Below are positions 29,347-39,654 of a DNA stretch of 64,000 nucleotides, piece after piece. The notes below the pieces were generated by a model, which did not search any database, was not told the origin of the DNA, and saw nothing but the letters and a program-made list of their open reading frames with translations. Location: assembly GCF_913773995.1 (NCBI RefSeq), contig NZ_CAJYES010000153.1, forward strand, positions 1-64,000. Direction: 5' to 3'. A program made the position numbers and the translations under genes. Source of the DNA: an uncultured Pseudacidovorax sp. (GTDB lineage Bacteria; Pseudomonadota; Gammaproteobacteria; Burkholderiales; Burkholderiaceae_C). How positions within the stretch are numbered: position 1 is the first letter of the stretch; the number at the start of each line of letters is the position of its first letter.

Positions 29347-29362
29347 ACGGGGTGGTCTCATG

Positions 29363-29860
29363 TCACGGTGCCTCGACGCCGCGATCCTGCGACGAGCCGC
29401 TGCGCAGCACGTACTGCTGGTCGTTCAGCACCGCGGTGAACACCATCGGCGTATTGGGCGGCTGCGTCCAGTGCCAGTCCCATTCCGTCTCCTGCTTGAG
29501 GGCATAGCGCGTCACCTTGGCGGGCTTGCCCAGCAGCTTGCGCAACTCTTCCATCGGCATGCCCGGCTGCACGCGGGCGAAGTTCTCGGGCGTGAGCACC
29601 TGGCGCAGGGCGCTCATGCGACCGTCGGGGCCGATGGTGATCATGTAGTTCTTGCGGCCAGCCGGCTGGCGGTTGTATTCGAGCACCCGGCCGGCGGGCG
29701 AATCCCAGATGTTCTCGGGCTCGCCGAACTGGGCACGCACATCGGCCTCGGTGGCCACGCCCTCTTCCAGCTTGTCGATGCGCTGCGGGTCGCAGCCTGC
29801 CAGGGCGGCCAGCGCGGTCAATGCGGCGGCGATGCGCGCCGCGGTCCTGCCTGTGGTCAT
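29363..29860 (-). CDS. BamE/SmpA-like outer membrane lipoprotein
   Basis: 165 aa; lipobox LAGC; EGVATEADVRAQFGEPENIWDSPAG...VQPGMPMEELRKLLGKP duplicated SmpA/OmlA motifs. Confidence 0.85.
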   Translation of the reverse strand: MTTGRTAARIAAALTALAALAGCDPQRIDKLEEGVATEADVRAQFGEPENIWDSPAGRVLEYNRQPAGRKNYMITIGPDGRMSALRQVLTPENFARVQPGMPMEELRKLLGKPAKVTRYALKQETEWDWHWTQPPNTPMVFTAVLNDQQYVLRSGSSQDRGVEAP

Positions 29861-29926
29861 CGATTCCCCATCGCCCCGTCGTTAAAATCGCGCCCCTCGT
29901 CCAGTCACAAGAAGCAGCACCAGTCT

Positions 29927-30133
29927 ATGTCGATCTTCGGCCGCCCCCACTACACCTCCGATGCCACCCAGTTCATCGAGAAGCTGCGCGAGCAGAAGCC
30001 GACGCTCGAAGCCGAACAGCGCGCCGGCCGCGCTCTGCTGTGGGACAAGCAGATAGACCGCCAGACGCAGGCCGAGTTCGAGGCCGCTGCCGTCGCGCAG
30101 CAGCCTTACGTTTACCAGACGAAGTCGCATTGA
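29927..30133 (+). CDS. DUF3460 family protein
   Basis: 68 aa MSIFGRPHYTSDATQFIEKLREQKPTLEAEQRAGRALLWDK. Confidence 0.85.
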   Translation: MSIFGRPHYTSDATQFIEKLREQKPTLEAEQRAGRALLWDKQIDRQTQAEFEAAAVAQQPYVYQTKSH

Positions 30134-30993
30134 GCACCACCCCCGCGCTGCCTGCCGCCACCGCGGACGACGACGACCGCCCCGCGGTCGCCGCCATGCC
30201 CGAGGTGGTGGACCAGGTGGCGCTGGCCCGCCTCTACGGCGAGCCGCTGTTCGCGCTGCCGAACGACCTCTACATCCCGCCGGATGCGCTGGAGGTCTTC
30301 CTGGAGGCCTTCGAGGGGCCGTTGGATCTGCTGCTCTACCTGATCCGCAAGCAGAACTTCAACATCCTCGACATCCCCATGGCGGGCGTCACCCGCCAGT
30401 ACCTTGCCTACGTGGACGAGATCCGCAGCCGCAACCTGGAGCTGGCGGCCGAGTACCTGCTGATGGCGGCGATGCTCATCGAGATCAAGTCGCGCATGCT
30501 GCTGCCGCCCAAGAAGACGGCGGACGGCGAAGAGGCCGAAGACCCGCGCGCCGAGCTGGTGCGCCGCCTGCTGGAATACGAGCAGGCCAAGATGCAGGCC
30601 GCCGCCATCAATGCGCTGCCCACCTACGGCAGGGATTTCTGGAAGGCGCAGGTCTACATCGAGCAGTCGCTCAAGCCGCGCTTCCCGGACGTGAGCCTGG
30701 ACGATCTGCGCCAGGCCTGGGCCGACATCCTCAAGCGGGCCAAGCTGGTGCAGCACCACAAGATCTCCCGCGAGGAACTGTCGGTGCGCGAGCACATGAG
30801 CATCGTGCTGCGTCAGCTGCAGGGGCGGCGTTTCGTCGAATTCGAGTCGCTGTTCGACGCCACGCGCGGCGTGCCGGTGCTGGTCGTCACCTTCATCGCG
30901 CTGCTGGAGCTGGGCAAGGAGACGCTGGTGGAGATCACGCAGGCCGAGGCCTTCGCGCCCATCTACGTGCGGCTGGCCTACGCGCCGAGCTGA
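30130..30993 (+). CDS. scpA: Segregation and condensation protein A
   Basis: TTG start overlapping upstream stop, or ATG at MPEVVDQ; FEGPLDLLLYLIRKQNFNILDIPMAGVTRQYL. Confidence 0.93.
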   Translation: MSTTPALPAATADDDDRPAVAAMPEVVDQVALARLYGEPLFALPNDLYIPPDALEVFLEAFEGPLDLLLYLIRKQNFNILDIPMAGVTRQYLAYVDEIRSRNLELAAEYLLMAAMLIEIKSRMLLPPKKTADGEEAEDPRAELVRRLLEYEQAKMQAAAINALPTYGRDFWKAQVYIEQSLKPRFPDVSLDDLRQAWADILKRAKLVQHHKISREELSVREHMSIVLRQLQGRRFVEFESLFDATRGVPVLVVTFIALLELGKETLVEITQAEAFAPIYVRLAYAPS

Positions 30994-31052
30994 GCCTGGC
31001 GGCCTTGGCGACGGGCGGGGCGCCCCTTGGTGCCGTCAACGCCTTGGTGCCG

Positions 31053-32048
31053 TCAGATTTCCTGAGCCGGCTCGCGCGCCATCAAGGCGGCGACGGCGTC
31101 CGCCGGCCTGAGCCGGCCGTCCAGCAAGCCCACAACCGCCTCGGCGATGGGCATTTCCACCTCTAGCTGCCGTGCCCGCTGCACCACCGCCCGGGCACAG
31201 TTGACGCCCTCGGCCACATGGCCGAGCGAGCGGACCGCCTCGTCCAGCGTCTGCCCCTCGGCCAGCAGCAGGCCCACGCGTCGGTTGCGCGACAGGTGGC
31301 CGGTGGCCGTCAGCACCAGATCGCCCAGGCCCGACAGGCCCATGAAGGTCTCGGCACGACCGCCCAGCGCGATGCCCAGCCGGGTCATCTCGGCCAGGCC
31401 GCGGGTGATCAGGGCAGCGCGCGCATTCAGGCCGAGCGCCAGCCCGTCGGCCAGGCCAGTGGCGATGGCCAGCACGTTCTTGACCGCGCCGCCGACTTCC
31501 ACGCCCGTGACGTCGTCATTGCCATAGACCCGCAATGCCGGCCCATGGAAGGCCGCGACCAGGCGCTCGCGCACTTCGGCATCGGAACTCGCCGCCACCA
31601 GGGCGGTGGGCTGCGCCTGGCCGACTTCCAGCGCGAAGCTGGGGCCGCTCAGCAGGCCGGCGCGCAGCTGCGGCGCCACCTCGGCCTGCACCTCATGGGG
31701 AAAGAGTCCGCTGGCGGGCTCCACGCCCTTGCACAGCCAGGCGACGGGCGCGGTGCAGCCGGCCTTGGCCAACGCCGCCAGCTGCGCGCGCAAGGCAGCC
31801 ATGGGCGTGCCGAGCACCACAAGGTCGGCATCGCGCCAGGCCTCGCGGGCATCGCCGGACTGGAGAAGAAGGGAAGTCGGGAAGGTCACGCCCGCCAGGT
31901 AGCGGGGATTGGCGCGGCTGCGCGCCATCGCGTCCATCTGGGCGGGGTCCCGGCCCCAGAGCACCACGCGGTGCCCGGCCGGATGGGCTGCGGCGCTGAT
32001 CGCCAGCGCCGTGCCCCAGGCGCCGGCGCCGAGCACGCAGATGCGCAT
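31053..32048 (-). CDS. gpsA: Glycerol-3-phosphate dehydrogenase [NAD(P)+]
   Basis: Start set at [54 protein letters not shown]. Confidence 0.97.
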   Translation of the reverse strand: MRICVLGAGAWGTALAISAAAHPAGHRVVLWGRDPAQMDAMARSRANPRYLAGVTFPTSLLLQSGDAREAWRDADLVVLGTPMAALRAQLAALAKAGCTAPVAWLCKGVEPASGLFPHEVQAEVAPQLRAGLLSGPSFALEVGQAQPTALVAASSDAEVRERLVAAFHGPALRVYGNDDVTGVEVGGAVKNVLAIATGLADGLALGLNARAALITRGLAEMTRLGIALGGRAETFMGLSGLGDLVLTATGHLSRNRRVGLLLAEGQTLDEAVRSLGHVAEGVNCARAVVQRARQLEVEMPIAEAVVGLLDGRLRPADAVAALMAREPAQEI

Positions 32049-32081
32049 GGGGGCGCCAGGCCGGTTTGCCGTTGCCGGCAA

Positions 32082-32546
32082 TTACTGGGCGTTGGCCGGC
32101 AGGCCTTGGCCGGCGGCCTGGGCCTGCTGCTGCTCGTACATGGCCTGGAAATTGATCTCGGCCAGGTGCACGGGCGGGAAGCCGCCGCGCTGGATGGTGT
32201 CGGCCACGTTGCCGCGCAGGTAGGGATAGACGATCTGCGGGCAGGCGATGCCCAGGATCGGGCCCATCTGGTCTTCGGGCAGGTTGCGGATCTCGAAGAT
32301 GCCGGCCTGCTTGGCTTCGACCAGGAACACGGTGCGGTCGTCAATCTTGGTCTGCACGGTGGCCGAAACGCTCACCTCGAAGATGCCTTCGGCCACGTTC
32401 TGTGCCTCGACGCCCAGCTGGATGTCGACGGTGGGCTGGGTCTGCTCCAGCAGGATGGCCGGCGAATTGGGCTGCTCCAGCGACAGGTCCTTGAGGTAGA
32501 CGCGCTGGATCTGGAAGACGGGTTCTGCGGCTTGTTGGTCGGCCAT
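32082..32546 (-). CDS. secB: Protein-export chaperone SecB
   Basis: 154 aa; [51 protein letters not shown]. Confidence 0.97.
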   Translation of the reverse strand: MADQQAAEPVFQIQRVYLKDLSLEQPNSPAILLEQTQPTVDIQLGVEAQNVAEGIFEVSVSATVQTKIDDRTVFLVEAKQAGIFEIRNLPEDQMGPILGIACPQIVYPYLRGNVADTIQRGGFPPVHLAEINFQAMYEQQQAQAAGQGLPANAQ

Positions 32547-32649
32547 GGTGCTTGGAGGTGTGTCGGGACAAAAAGGCCCGCGGTCAGCGGGCGCGAAAGC
32601 GTTCGATTATGGCCTGTGCCGACGACAGGCCCGGCCGGCCCCGGCCCTC

Positions 32650-32910
32650 TCAGGCGCCTTGCAGCAGCGGCACCAGACCGCCCCGGCCGTCGAGCGCGAT
32701 CAGGTCGTCGCAGCCACCGACATGGGTGTCGCCGATGAAGATCTGCGGAACGGTGCGCCGCTGGGTCAGGCGCATCATTTCGTCGCGGGCCGCGGGGTCG
32801 GCGTCGACCCGGATCTCCTGGATGCTGTCCACGCCCTTGGCCTTGAGCACCTGCTTGGCGCGGATGCAGTAGGGGCAGACGGCAGTGGTGTACATCTTCA
32901 CGGCTTGCAT
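32650..32910 (-). CDS. grxC: Glutaredoxin 3
   Basis: 86 aa; [11 protein letters not shown] active site, [18 protein letters not shown]. Confidence 0.96.
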   Translation of the reverse strand: MQAVKMYTTAVCPYCIRAKQVLKAKGVDSIQEIRVDADPAARDEMMRLTQRRTVPQIFIGDTHVGGCDDLIALDGRGGLVPLLQGA

Positions 32911-32955
32911 GGATTTCCTCGTGGGCGGGTGAATGCGGGATGGGTCGGAAGGCGT

Positions 32956-33375
32956 TCAGGCCTTGACGGCCACCTTCTCGACGGGCAGGTTAGCCTCGTT
33001 CCAGGATTTCATCCCGCCACCCACGGCTTGGGCCTGTTCGTAGCCCAGTTTCTTGGCGGCGGCGACGGCACGCTGGGCACGGGCGCCGGTGGCGCACATC
33101 AGCAGCACCGGCAGGGCCTTGTTCTTGACCACGCCCGGCAGCTTCTGCTCCAGCTCGGCCAGGGGCACGTTGCGCGCGCCGACGGCGTGGCCGGCGGCGA
33201 ACTCCTCGGGCTCGCGCACGTCGATCAGCACGCCCTTCTGACGGTTGATGATCTGCACCGCGCCCTGGGCGCTGAGCGAGCCCTGGCCCGCGCCGCGCAG
33301 CACCGGCCAGGCCAGCATGCCGCCCGAGCCGAGTGCGAGGAGGATCAGGGCCCAGTTGTCGAGGATGAATTTCAC
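32956..33375 (-). CDS. Membrane-anchored rhodanese-like domain protein
   Basis: [27 protein letters not shown]; catalytic [10 protein letters not shown]. Confidence 0.9.
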   Translation of the reverse strand: MKFILDNWALILLALGSGGMLAWPVLRGAGQGSLSAQGAVQIINRQKGVLIDVREPEEFAAGHAVGARNVPLAELEQKLPGVVKNKALPVLLMCATGARAQRAVAAAKKLGYEQAQAVGGGMKSWNEANLPVEKVAVKA

Positions 33376-33447
33376 GGGAAGCTTCCGAGATGGCAAACCG
33401 TCAATTTTAGAATGGCGGTTTTACTCCGGCGACACGTAAGGGACCCC

Positions 33448-34191
33448 ATGCATAAACTGGTGCTGATCCGCCATGGCGAATCGACCTGGAACCTCGAAAA
33501 CCGCTTCACCGGCTGGACCGACGTCGACCTGACCGACACCGGCATCGAGCAGGCCAAGCAGGCCGGTCGCCTGCTCAAGGAGCAGGGCTACGACTTCGAC
33601 GTCGCCTACACCAGCGTGCTCAAGCGGGCCAACCGGACCCTGTGGCATGTGCTGGACGAGCTGGACCGCACCTGGCTGCCGGTCGTCCATTCGTGGCGCC
33701 TGAACGAGCGCCACTACGGCGCGCTGCAGGGCCTGAACAAGGCCGACATGGCCAAGCAGTACGGCGACGAGCAGGTGCTGGTCTGGCGCCGCAGCTACGA
33801 CACGCCGCCGCCGGCGCTGGAGCCGACCGACCCGCGCAGCGAGCGCGGCGACGTGCGGTACGCGAAGCTCGACCCGGAGCAGGTGCCGCTGACCGAATGC
33901 CTCAAGGACACCGTCGCGCGCGTCCTGCCCTTCTGGAACGAGTCGATGGCCCCGGCCATCCGTGCCGGCCGCCGCCTGGTGGTGGCCGCGCACGGCAATT
34001 CGATCCGCGCCCTGGTGAAGTACCTGGACGGCATCTCCGACAGCGACATCGTGGGCCTGAACATCCCCAACGGCATTCCGCTGGTCTACGAGCTGGACGA
34101 CGACCTCAAGCCGCTTCGCCATTACTACCTGGGCGACGCGGCAGCGGCCGAAAAGGCGGCAGCCGCCGTCGCCTCGCAGGGCAAAGCCTGA
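33448..34191 (+). CDS. gpmA: 2,3-bisphosphoglycerate-dependent phosphoglycerate mutase
   Basis: Start set at [28 protein letters not shown]. Confidence 0.97.
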   Translation: MHKLVLIRHGESTWNLENRFTGWTDVDLTDTGIEQAKQAGRLLKEQGYDFDVAYTSVLKRANRTLWHVLDELDRTWLPVVHSWRLNERHYGALQGLNKADMAKQYGDEQVLVWRRSYDTPPPALEPTDPRSERGDVRYAKLDPEQVPLTECLKDTVARVLPFWNESMAPAIRAGRRLVVAAHGNSIRALVKYLDGISDSDIVGLNIPNGIPLVYELDDDLKPLRHYYLGDAAAAEKAAAAVASQGKA

Positions 34192-34300
34192 TTCGGGGAT
34201 ACGGACGGAACCCGCGGGGCCATTTCCGCTTCCAAAGTCCGCGTATATTGATTGGCGATTTTGTGAACGACGGATCGGGTCTCCCGAAAGGACGCTGCCC

Positions 34301-35743
34301 ATGGGCCAGAAATTGAAGATCACCGGCTGGGTCGCCGCAGGCGCGGTCGCTGGCGCGCTCACCACCGTCTCGCTGCAGACGATGGCGCGTGGGGCCCTCG
34401 CACCCCTGCCGCTCGAAGAGCTGCAACAGCTCGCCGCCGTGTTCGGCATGGTCAAGAGCGACTATGTCGAGCCGGTGGACGAGAAGAAGCTCATCTCCGA
34501 CGCCATTTCCGGCATGGTGGCCGGGCTCGATCCGCACTCCCAGTATTTCGACAAGAAGTCCTTCAAGGAATTCCGCGAGGGCACTTCGGGCCGCTTCGTG
34601 GGGGTAGGCATCGAGATCTCGCAGGAAGACGGTCTGGTCAAGGTGGTGTCCCCCATCGAGGGCTCCCCGGCCTTCCGCGCCGGTCTCAAGCCCGGCGACC
34701 TGATCACCAAGATCGACGACACCGCCGTCAAGGGCCTGACCCTGAGCGATGCCGTCAAGCGCATGCGAGGCGAGGCGGGCACCAAGGTGCTGCTGACCAT
34801 CTTCCGCAAGGACGAGAGCCGCACCTTCCCGGTGACGATCACCCGCGAAGAAATCCGCACGCAGTCGGTGCGCGGCAAGGTGATGGAGCCTGGCTACGCC
34901 TGGATCCGCCTGTCGCAGTTCCAGGAACGTACGGTCGACGACTTCGCCAAGAAGATCGAAGAGATCTACAAGCAGGACCCGAACCTCAAGGGCCTGGTGC
35001 TCGATCTGCGCAACGATCCGGGCGGCCTGCTGGACGCGGCGGTGGCCGTATCCGCCGCCTTCCTGCCGCAGGGCTCGACGGTGGTGACCACCGATGGCCA
35101 GCTGGCCGAGAGCAAGCAGGTCTACAAGGCGATTCCGGCCGACTACCAGCGCCGCTCGGGAAGCGACCCGCTGCGCAACCTGCCGGCCGCCCTCAAGACG
35201 GTGCCGTTGGTGGTGCTGGTCAACGAGGGCTCGGCCTCGGCCAGCGAGATCGTGGCCGGCGCGCTGCAGGACCACAAGCGCGCCACGGTGATGGGCAGCC
35301 AGACCTTCGGCAAGGGCTCGGTGCAGACGGTGCGCCCGCTGGGCCCCGATACCGGCCTGAAGATCACCACCGCCCGCTACTACACGCCCAGCGGCACCTC
35401 GATCCAGGCCCGCGGCATCGTGCCCAACGTGCTGGTGGACGACACGGCCGAGGGCAGTCCCTTCGCCGTGCTGCGCATGCGCGAGGCCGACCTCGAGAAG
35501 CACCTGTCCAGCGGCCAGGGCCCCGAGAAGAAGGACCCCGAGCTCGAGAAGCAGCGCGACGAGGCTCGCAAGCGCCTCGAAGAGGAAACCAAGAAGTCCC
35601 CCCAGGCCCGGATCACGCCCGAGTTCGGCACGGACAAGGACTTCCCGCTGATGCAGGCGCTCAATCAGCTCAAGGGCCAGCCCGTGGTCGCCAGCAAGAC
35701 GCAGGTGATCGTGGAGAACAAGGAAGAGAAGAAGGAAAACTGA
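34301..35743 (+). CDS. S41 family carboxyl-terminal processing protease
   Basis: 480 aa; PDZ domain and NEGSASASEIVAGALQDHKRATVMGSQTFGKGSVQTV. Confidence 0.95.
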   Translation: MGQKLKITGWVAAGAVAGALTTVSLQTMARGALAPLPLEELQQLAAVFGMVKSDYVEPVDEKKLISDAISGMVAGLDPHSQYFDKKSFKEFREGTSGRFVGVGIEISQEDGLVKVVSPIEGSPAFRAGLKPGDLITKIDDTAVKGLTLSDAVKRMRGEAGTKVLLTIFRKDESRTFPVTITREEIRTQSVRGKVMEPGYAWIRLSQFQERTVDDFAKKIEEIYKQDPNLKGLVLDLRNDPGGLLDAAVAVSAAFLPQGSTVVTTDGQLAESKQVYKAIPADYQRRSGSDPLRNLPAALKTVPLVVLVNEGSASASEIVAGALQDHKRATVMGSQTFGKGSVQTVRPLGPDTGLKITTARYYTPSGTSIQARGIVPNVLVDDTAEGSPFAVLRMREADLEKHLSSGQGPEKKDPELEKQRDEARKRLEEETKKSPQARITPEFGTDKDFPLMQALNQLKGQPVVASKTQVIVENKEEKKEN

Positions 35744-35837
35744 GGCCCGGCGCCCCGGCTTCCGCAATGCATCGGCCTCCCGCGTGGAGGCCGATGTCTT
35801 TGGCGGGCGACGCGGGCGCTTTCGCCCCGGCCAGACC

Positions 35838-36593
35838 ATGGACGACCAAGCCCTGCTGCGCTATTCGCGCCACATCCTGCTCGAAGAGTTCGGCATCGAC
35901 GGCCAGGAGCGCGTGAGCGCCGCACATGCGCTCGTCATTGGCGCAGGGGGGCTCGGCTCGCCCGTGGCGCTGTATCTGGCGGGCGCCGGAGTGGGCCGGA
36001 TCACGCTCGTGGACGACGACGTGGTCGATGTCACCAACCTCCAGCGCCAGATTGCCCACAACACGGCGCGGGTGGGGATGCCGAAGGTGGAGTCAGCCGC
36101 CGTGGCCATGCGCGCGCTCAATCCCGACATCGAGGTTCGAGCGATCCGTGCGCGTGCCGATGGGCCGCTGCTCGAAGCTCTCCTGCCGGACGTGGATGTG
36201 GTGCTGGACTGCAGCGACAACTTCGACACGCGGCATCGCGTCAACGCGGCCTGTGTGGCGCACCGCAAGCCCCTAGTTGCAGGGGCGGCGATCCGCTTCG
36301 ATGGTCAGCTCTCGGTTTACGACGTGCGCCAGCCGGACAGCCCCTGCTATGCCTGCCTCTTTCCGCCTGATGTGGCCTTCGAGGAAACGCGCTGTGCGGT
36401 GATGGGCGTTTTTTCTCCTGTCGTGGGCACGCTGGGGACCTTGCAGGCCCATGAAGCCCTCAAGCTCGTCGCCGACATCGGGGGAACGTTGACAGGGCGT
36501 CTGTTGATGTTCGACGGCCGCAACAGCCGCTTCGACACGCTGCAGGTCCGTCGCGACCCCCAGTGTCCCGTCTGCGGCGGACGGGGCCACTAA
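35838..36593 (+). CDS. moeB: ThiF/MoeB family sulfur-carrier adenylyltransferase
   Basis: Start set at MDDQALLRYSRHILLEEFGIDGQERV; GAGGLGSPVALYLAGAGVGRITLVDDDVVDVTNLQRQ, zinc cysteines at C-terminus. Confidence 0.92.
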   Translation: MDDQALLRYSRHILLEEFGIDGQERVSAAHALVIGAGGLGSPVALYLAGAGVGRITLVDDDVVDVTNLQRQIAHNTARVGMPKVESAAVAMRALNPDIEVRAIRARADGPLLEALLPDVDVVLDCSDNFDTRHRVNAACVAHRKPLVAGAAIRFDGQLSVYDVRQPDSPCYACLFPPDVAFEETRCAVMGVFSPVVGTLGTLQAHEALKLVADIGGTLTGRLLMFDGRNSRFDTLQVRRDPQCPVCGGRGH

Positions 36594-36597
36594 CAGG

Positions 36598-38658
36598 TCA
36601 GCGCCGCACGGACTTGGCCTGATCGGCCGCCTTGGCGGCTTCCGTGGATTGCGGCTTGCGCGCCTCGGCAAGGGCGCCCGCGCAGTCCGCGTCTTCGCCC
36701 GGCCCTGTCTCGACGGTGGCGGCAAGGGCCAGCAATGGATTGATGGCCCCCAGCGCCAGGGCTGCCGCGCCACGGGCGACCAGCGGCATGGCTTCGACGC
36801 CCGGGCGGGGATCACCGAAATGGCCCCGAATCGTGAGCGGCGTTCGCAAGCTCAGAATGCTCTTGTCCTTTGGCTGCGGCCGGATCACGAAGTCCAGCGT
36901 CTCGTCCTTGAGGCTTGCCTGGCCGGTGGCCGTGAACAAGGTGTCGTCGGTGTCAAAGATGAGCGTGCGGCCACTCATGACACCCTTGTTCACGTCGAAG
37001 GCCAGTGCGGCACAACGCATGCGGACGTTCTTGTCGCCCCGCAGCAGGAATTCCAGGACCTCGCCACCATCCAGTCCAGCAATTTCCAGCAACAGGTTGC
37101 TGAACTGCCCGCGCCCCGTCATGGCCGCCACGTCGCCGGATGCTTGACCCAGCCAGTTCGCCACTGAGGTCCCCTGCCCTGCCAGGTTGATGCGGCCGTC
37201 GAGCCGGCCCAGACTGCTCTTGGTCGACTCCACCTTCGGGATCAACTGGTTGAGCTGCAGCGCCTTGACATCCAGTGCCATGCGGATATCGGCCGGGTTG
37301 CGCGAACCGTCGATGCGCACCGCACCCTGGATGCTGCCACCGGCGACGCCCAGGTCGAGTGGCTTGAGTTCAAGAATGCCGGCATTGAGGGCGACCTGGA
37401 CGCTCCCGCGTTGCAGGGGCACCTCGCGTACGTTGCGGATACGCTCAGCGGTGTATCGAACGTCGGCGTCCATTGCACGCAGACGTTCGAAGTCCAGTGG
37501 GGCGGTGGGCAGCACCCGCACATCACTACGGCGTCGGCGCGTCTGCTCAAGGGTGGCAGGCGCCTCCACACCCTCGACGGCCTTGGCCGAGCGTTCGGTG
37601 GGTGGCAAACCGATCAGGGGACCGAGGTCATCCATGTCCATGACCTTCGACGCCAACGTGCCGCTGAGCTTCGGGCGGGTGGCGCCCTTCTCGAAGCGCA
37701 ACTCGCCGCCGATGTCCGAAAGGCCGAGCCGGCCCGCCAGTTGCTGCGCCTGCCAGGTGTTGCCCGTCTTGAGCAGCCGGCCTTCCACTTGGTAGGGCGA
37801 GGTGTCCGGCAGCGCCACACCGATCAAGCGGTACAGATCGCCCAGATTGCGTCCCTTCAACTTCACTTTGGCGTCCACGCCGTCGAGCTCGGTCAGCGCG
37901 GCCATGCTGCCGGTCGCGTCGAGACGGGTCCCACCGGCCGTCGCGTGGATCTCGAACGGGAAAGGCGGTAGGCCGGTCTGTGTCAGCAGCAGCACATTGC
38001 CGGTTCGGCCCTGTGCACTGAGCGGCTGGGACTGGTATCTGCCTTTCATCTGGTACGACAGCGGCATTTCGCCCTTCTGCGTGTCGAAGGAGAAGTCGAC
38101 GCGCATGTCCACGCCCAGGTGCTTGGCCAGGAAATCGAGATGGCCACCATCGACCTGCACGAGGCCGATCTTGGGTGTCGCACCGCGACCGGCTTCCCCG
38201 TCATCGCCCTTTTCAAGCGCCCAGGTCTTGCGTCCGTCCTCTTCCATCTGGAGACCGACCCGGGGCGCACTCAGCATCAGCCGCGGAATGTCCACCTGTT
38301 TTCGCAGCAAAGGCCAGATCCGGATGTCGATTTCGGCCTTGTCCGCGCCGACGAGCAGGGGGTCCCTGGCCCACTTGGGGTTGTCGAACTCGATGCCATC
38401 GAGGGTGATGCGCGCGGTGCGAAAACCGGGCTTCACATCAAGATGCCGCGTGATCTCGAAGCGGCGCCCGGTCTTCTCGCTGATATAGCGATTGATGGGC
38501 TGCCGCAGCACATCCCAGGGAAAAAACATCACCAGCAGCACGAGCGCCACGACGATGACCACCAGGGCGATGAGCAATCGACGCAGCCAATGTCGACCGC
38601 CTTGCGCCGGCGAGGATGAATGGGCAGGGGCGACCGGAGCACGCATGGGAGAGCTCAC
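36598..38658 (-). CDS. AsmA family protein
   Basis: 686 aa; N-terminal TM anchor, long beta-rich AsmA/AsmA_2 sequence with SLGRLDGRINLAGQGTSVANWLG...GVMSGRTLIFDTDDTLFTATGQASL. Confidence 0.88.
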   Translation of the reverse strand: MSSPMRAPVAPAHSSSPAQGGRHWLRRLLIALVVIVVALVLLVMFFPWDVLRQPINRYISEKTGRRFEITRHLDVKPGFRTARITLDGIEFDNPKWARDPLLVGADKAEIDIRIWPLLRKQVDIPRLMLSAPRVGLQMEEDGRKTWALEKGDDGEAGRGATPKIGLVQVDGGHLDFLAKHLGVDMRVDFSFDTQKGEMPLSYQMKGRYQSQPLSAQGRTGNVLLLTQTGLPPFPFEIHATAGGTRLDATGSMAALTELDGVDAKVKLKGRNLGDLYRLIGVALPDTSPYQVEGRLLKTGNTWQAQQLAGRLGLSDIGGELRFEKGATRPKLSGTLASKVMDMDDLGPLIGLPPTERSAKAVEGVEAPATLEQTRRRRSDVRVLPTAPLDFERLRAMDADVRYTAERIRNVREVPLQRGSVQVALNAGILELKPLDLGVAGGSIQGAVRIDGSRNPADIRMALDVKALQLNQLIPKVESTKSSLGRLDGRINLAGQGTSVANWLGQASGDVAAMTGRGQFSNLLLEIAGLDGGEVLEFLLRGDKNVRMRCAALAFDVNKGVMSGRTLIFDTDDTLFTATGQASLKDETLDFVIRPQPKDKSILSLRTPLTIRGHFGDPRPGVEAMPLVARGAAALALGAINPLLALAATVETGPGEDADCAGALAEARKPQSTEAAKAADQAKSVRR

Positions 38659-38664
38659 GCGCGG

Positions 38665-38835
38665 TCAAGGACCGACAAAGAATGAGAGCCAGTACTTGCC
38701 CATGTCGCTTTTCGCATCGGCGGTCACGGCCTTGACCAGATGCAGTTCGGCCGAGCCCGGCTCGCCCTGCACCACCACCCATGCCGCCAGCAAGGCCAAA
38801 CCGCCTGCCACCAGGAAACCCAGAATGCCTTTCAT
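38665..38835 (-). CDS. Small single-pass membrane protein
   Basis: 56 aa MKGILGFLVAGGLALLAAWVVVQGEPGSAELHLVKAVTADAKSDMGKYWLSFFVGP. Confidence 0.6.
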   Translation of the reverse strand: MKGILGFLVAGGLALLAAWVVVQGEPGSAELHLVKAVTADAKSDMGKYWLSFFVGP

Positions 38836-39176
38836 GGTCCACCTCTTGGAAGCCGTCATGATGTTGATTGCAGGACGTAAGACCTACGCGGCGCCCCGCT
38901 GAAGATCCTGTGCCGGTAGCCTCACGGCCGGATTGAACAATGAGAGAAATCTAGGCCACGCCCCGGTGGCGAAGGGTCGGCCGCCCGCCGCAGCCCCTGT
39001 GCGCTGCGACCTACGGACGGACCGTCGGCTCGCTCCTACAGCAACAGGCCTTCCGGGATTGCAGGTTCCGCAGGCCGGGCTTCTACGATCTCGCCAATAC
39101 CAGCATCGGGCCGTGTCTGCCACCTTGCTCCCCGCCGCTATCCCTGCGGAAGCATTGCCCAGCGTCCCCACCCATC

Positions 39177-39569
39177 ATGAGCGGAAGACTTCCCACCTAC
39201 ATCGTCGAAGACAACGTCACCATCCGCGAGAACCTGGTGGGCACCCTCGAAGAACTCACCCCGGTCAGTGCCGTGGGATACGCAGAGACGGAGACAGACG
39301 CGCGCCAGTGGCTGCGCGACCATCGTGGCGACTGGCAGCTGGCCATCGTGGATCTGTTTCTCAAAGAAGGGAGCGGTCTTGGCGTACTCCATGCCTGTCG
39401 CGAACGCCGTCCCCAGCAGAAGGTCGTCGTGCTCAGCAATTACGCCACCCCCGACATCCGCCGCCGCTGCGCCCAGCTCGGCGTCGACGCCGTTTTCGAC
39501 AAGTCCAATGAGATCGACGCCTTGGTGGACTATTGCTTGGCCCATTCCCAACGCTCGGCGCCTCACTGA
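39177..39569 (+). CDS. Single-domain response regulator (REC only)
   Basis: 130 aa; YIVEDN, AIVDLFLKEGSG phospho-acceptor, VVVLSNYATPDIRRRC, FDKS. Confidence 0.87.
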   Translation: MSGRLPTYIVEDNVTIRENLVGTLEELTPVSAVGYAETETDARQWLRDHRGDWQLAIVDLFLKEGSGLGVLHACRERRPQQKVVVLSNYATPDIRRRCAQLGVDAVFDKSNEIDALVDYCLAHSQRSAPH

Positions 39570-39584
39570 GCGCCTCAAAAAACA

Positions 39585-39615
39585 GAACCGCGCCAAGCGG
39601 GGCCTGGCGCGGTTC
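39585..39615 (-). terminator. Rho-independent terminator for the minus-strand response regulator gene
   Basis: Perfect 11-bp stem GAACCGCGCCA/TGGCGCGGTTC, 9-nt loop, followed on minus strand by TGTTTTTTGAG. Confidence 0.85.
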
Positions 39616-39654
39616 GATTCGGAGGATGCGCCTCTCCGGCGCATCACTCGTGGC

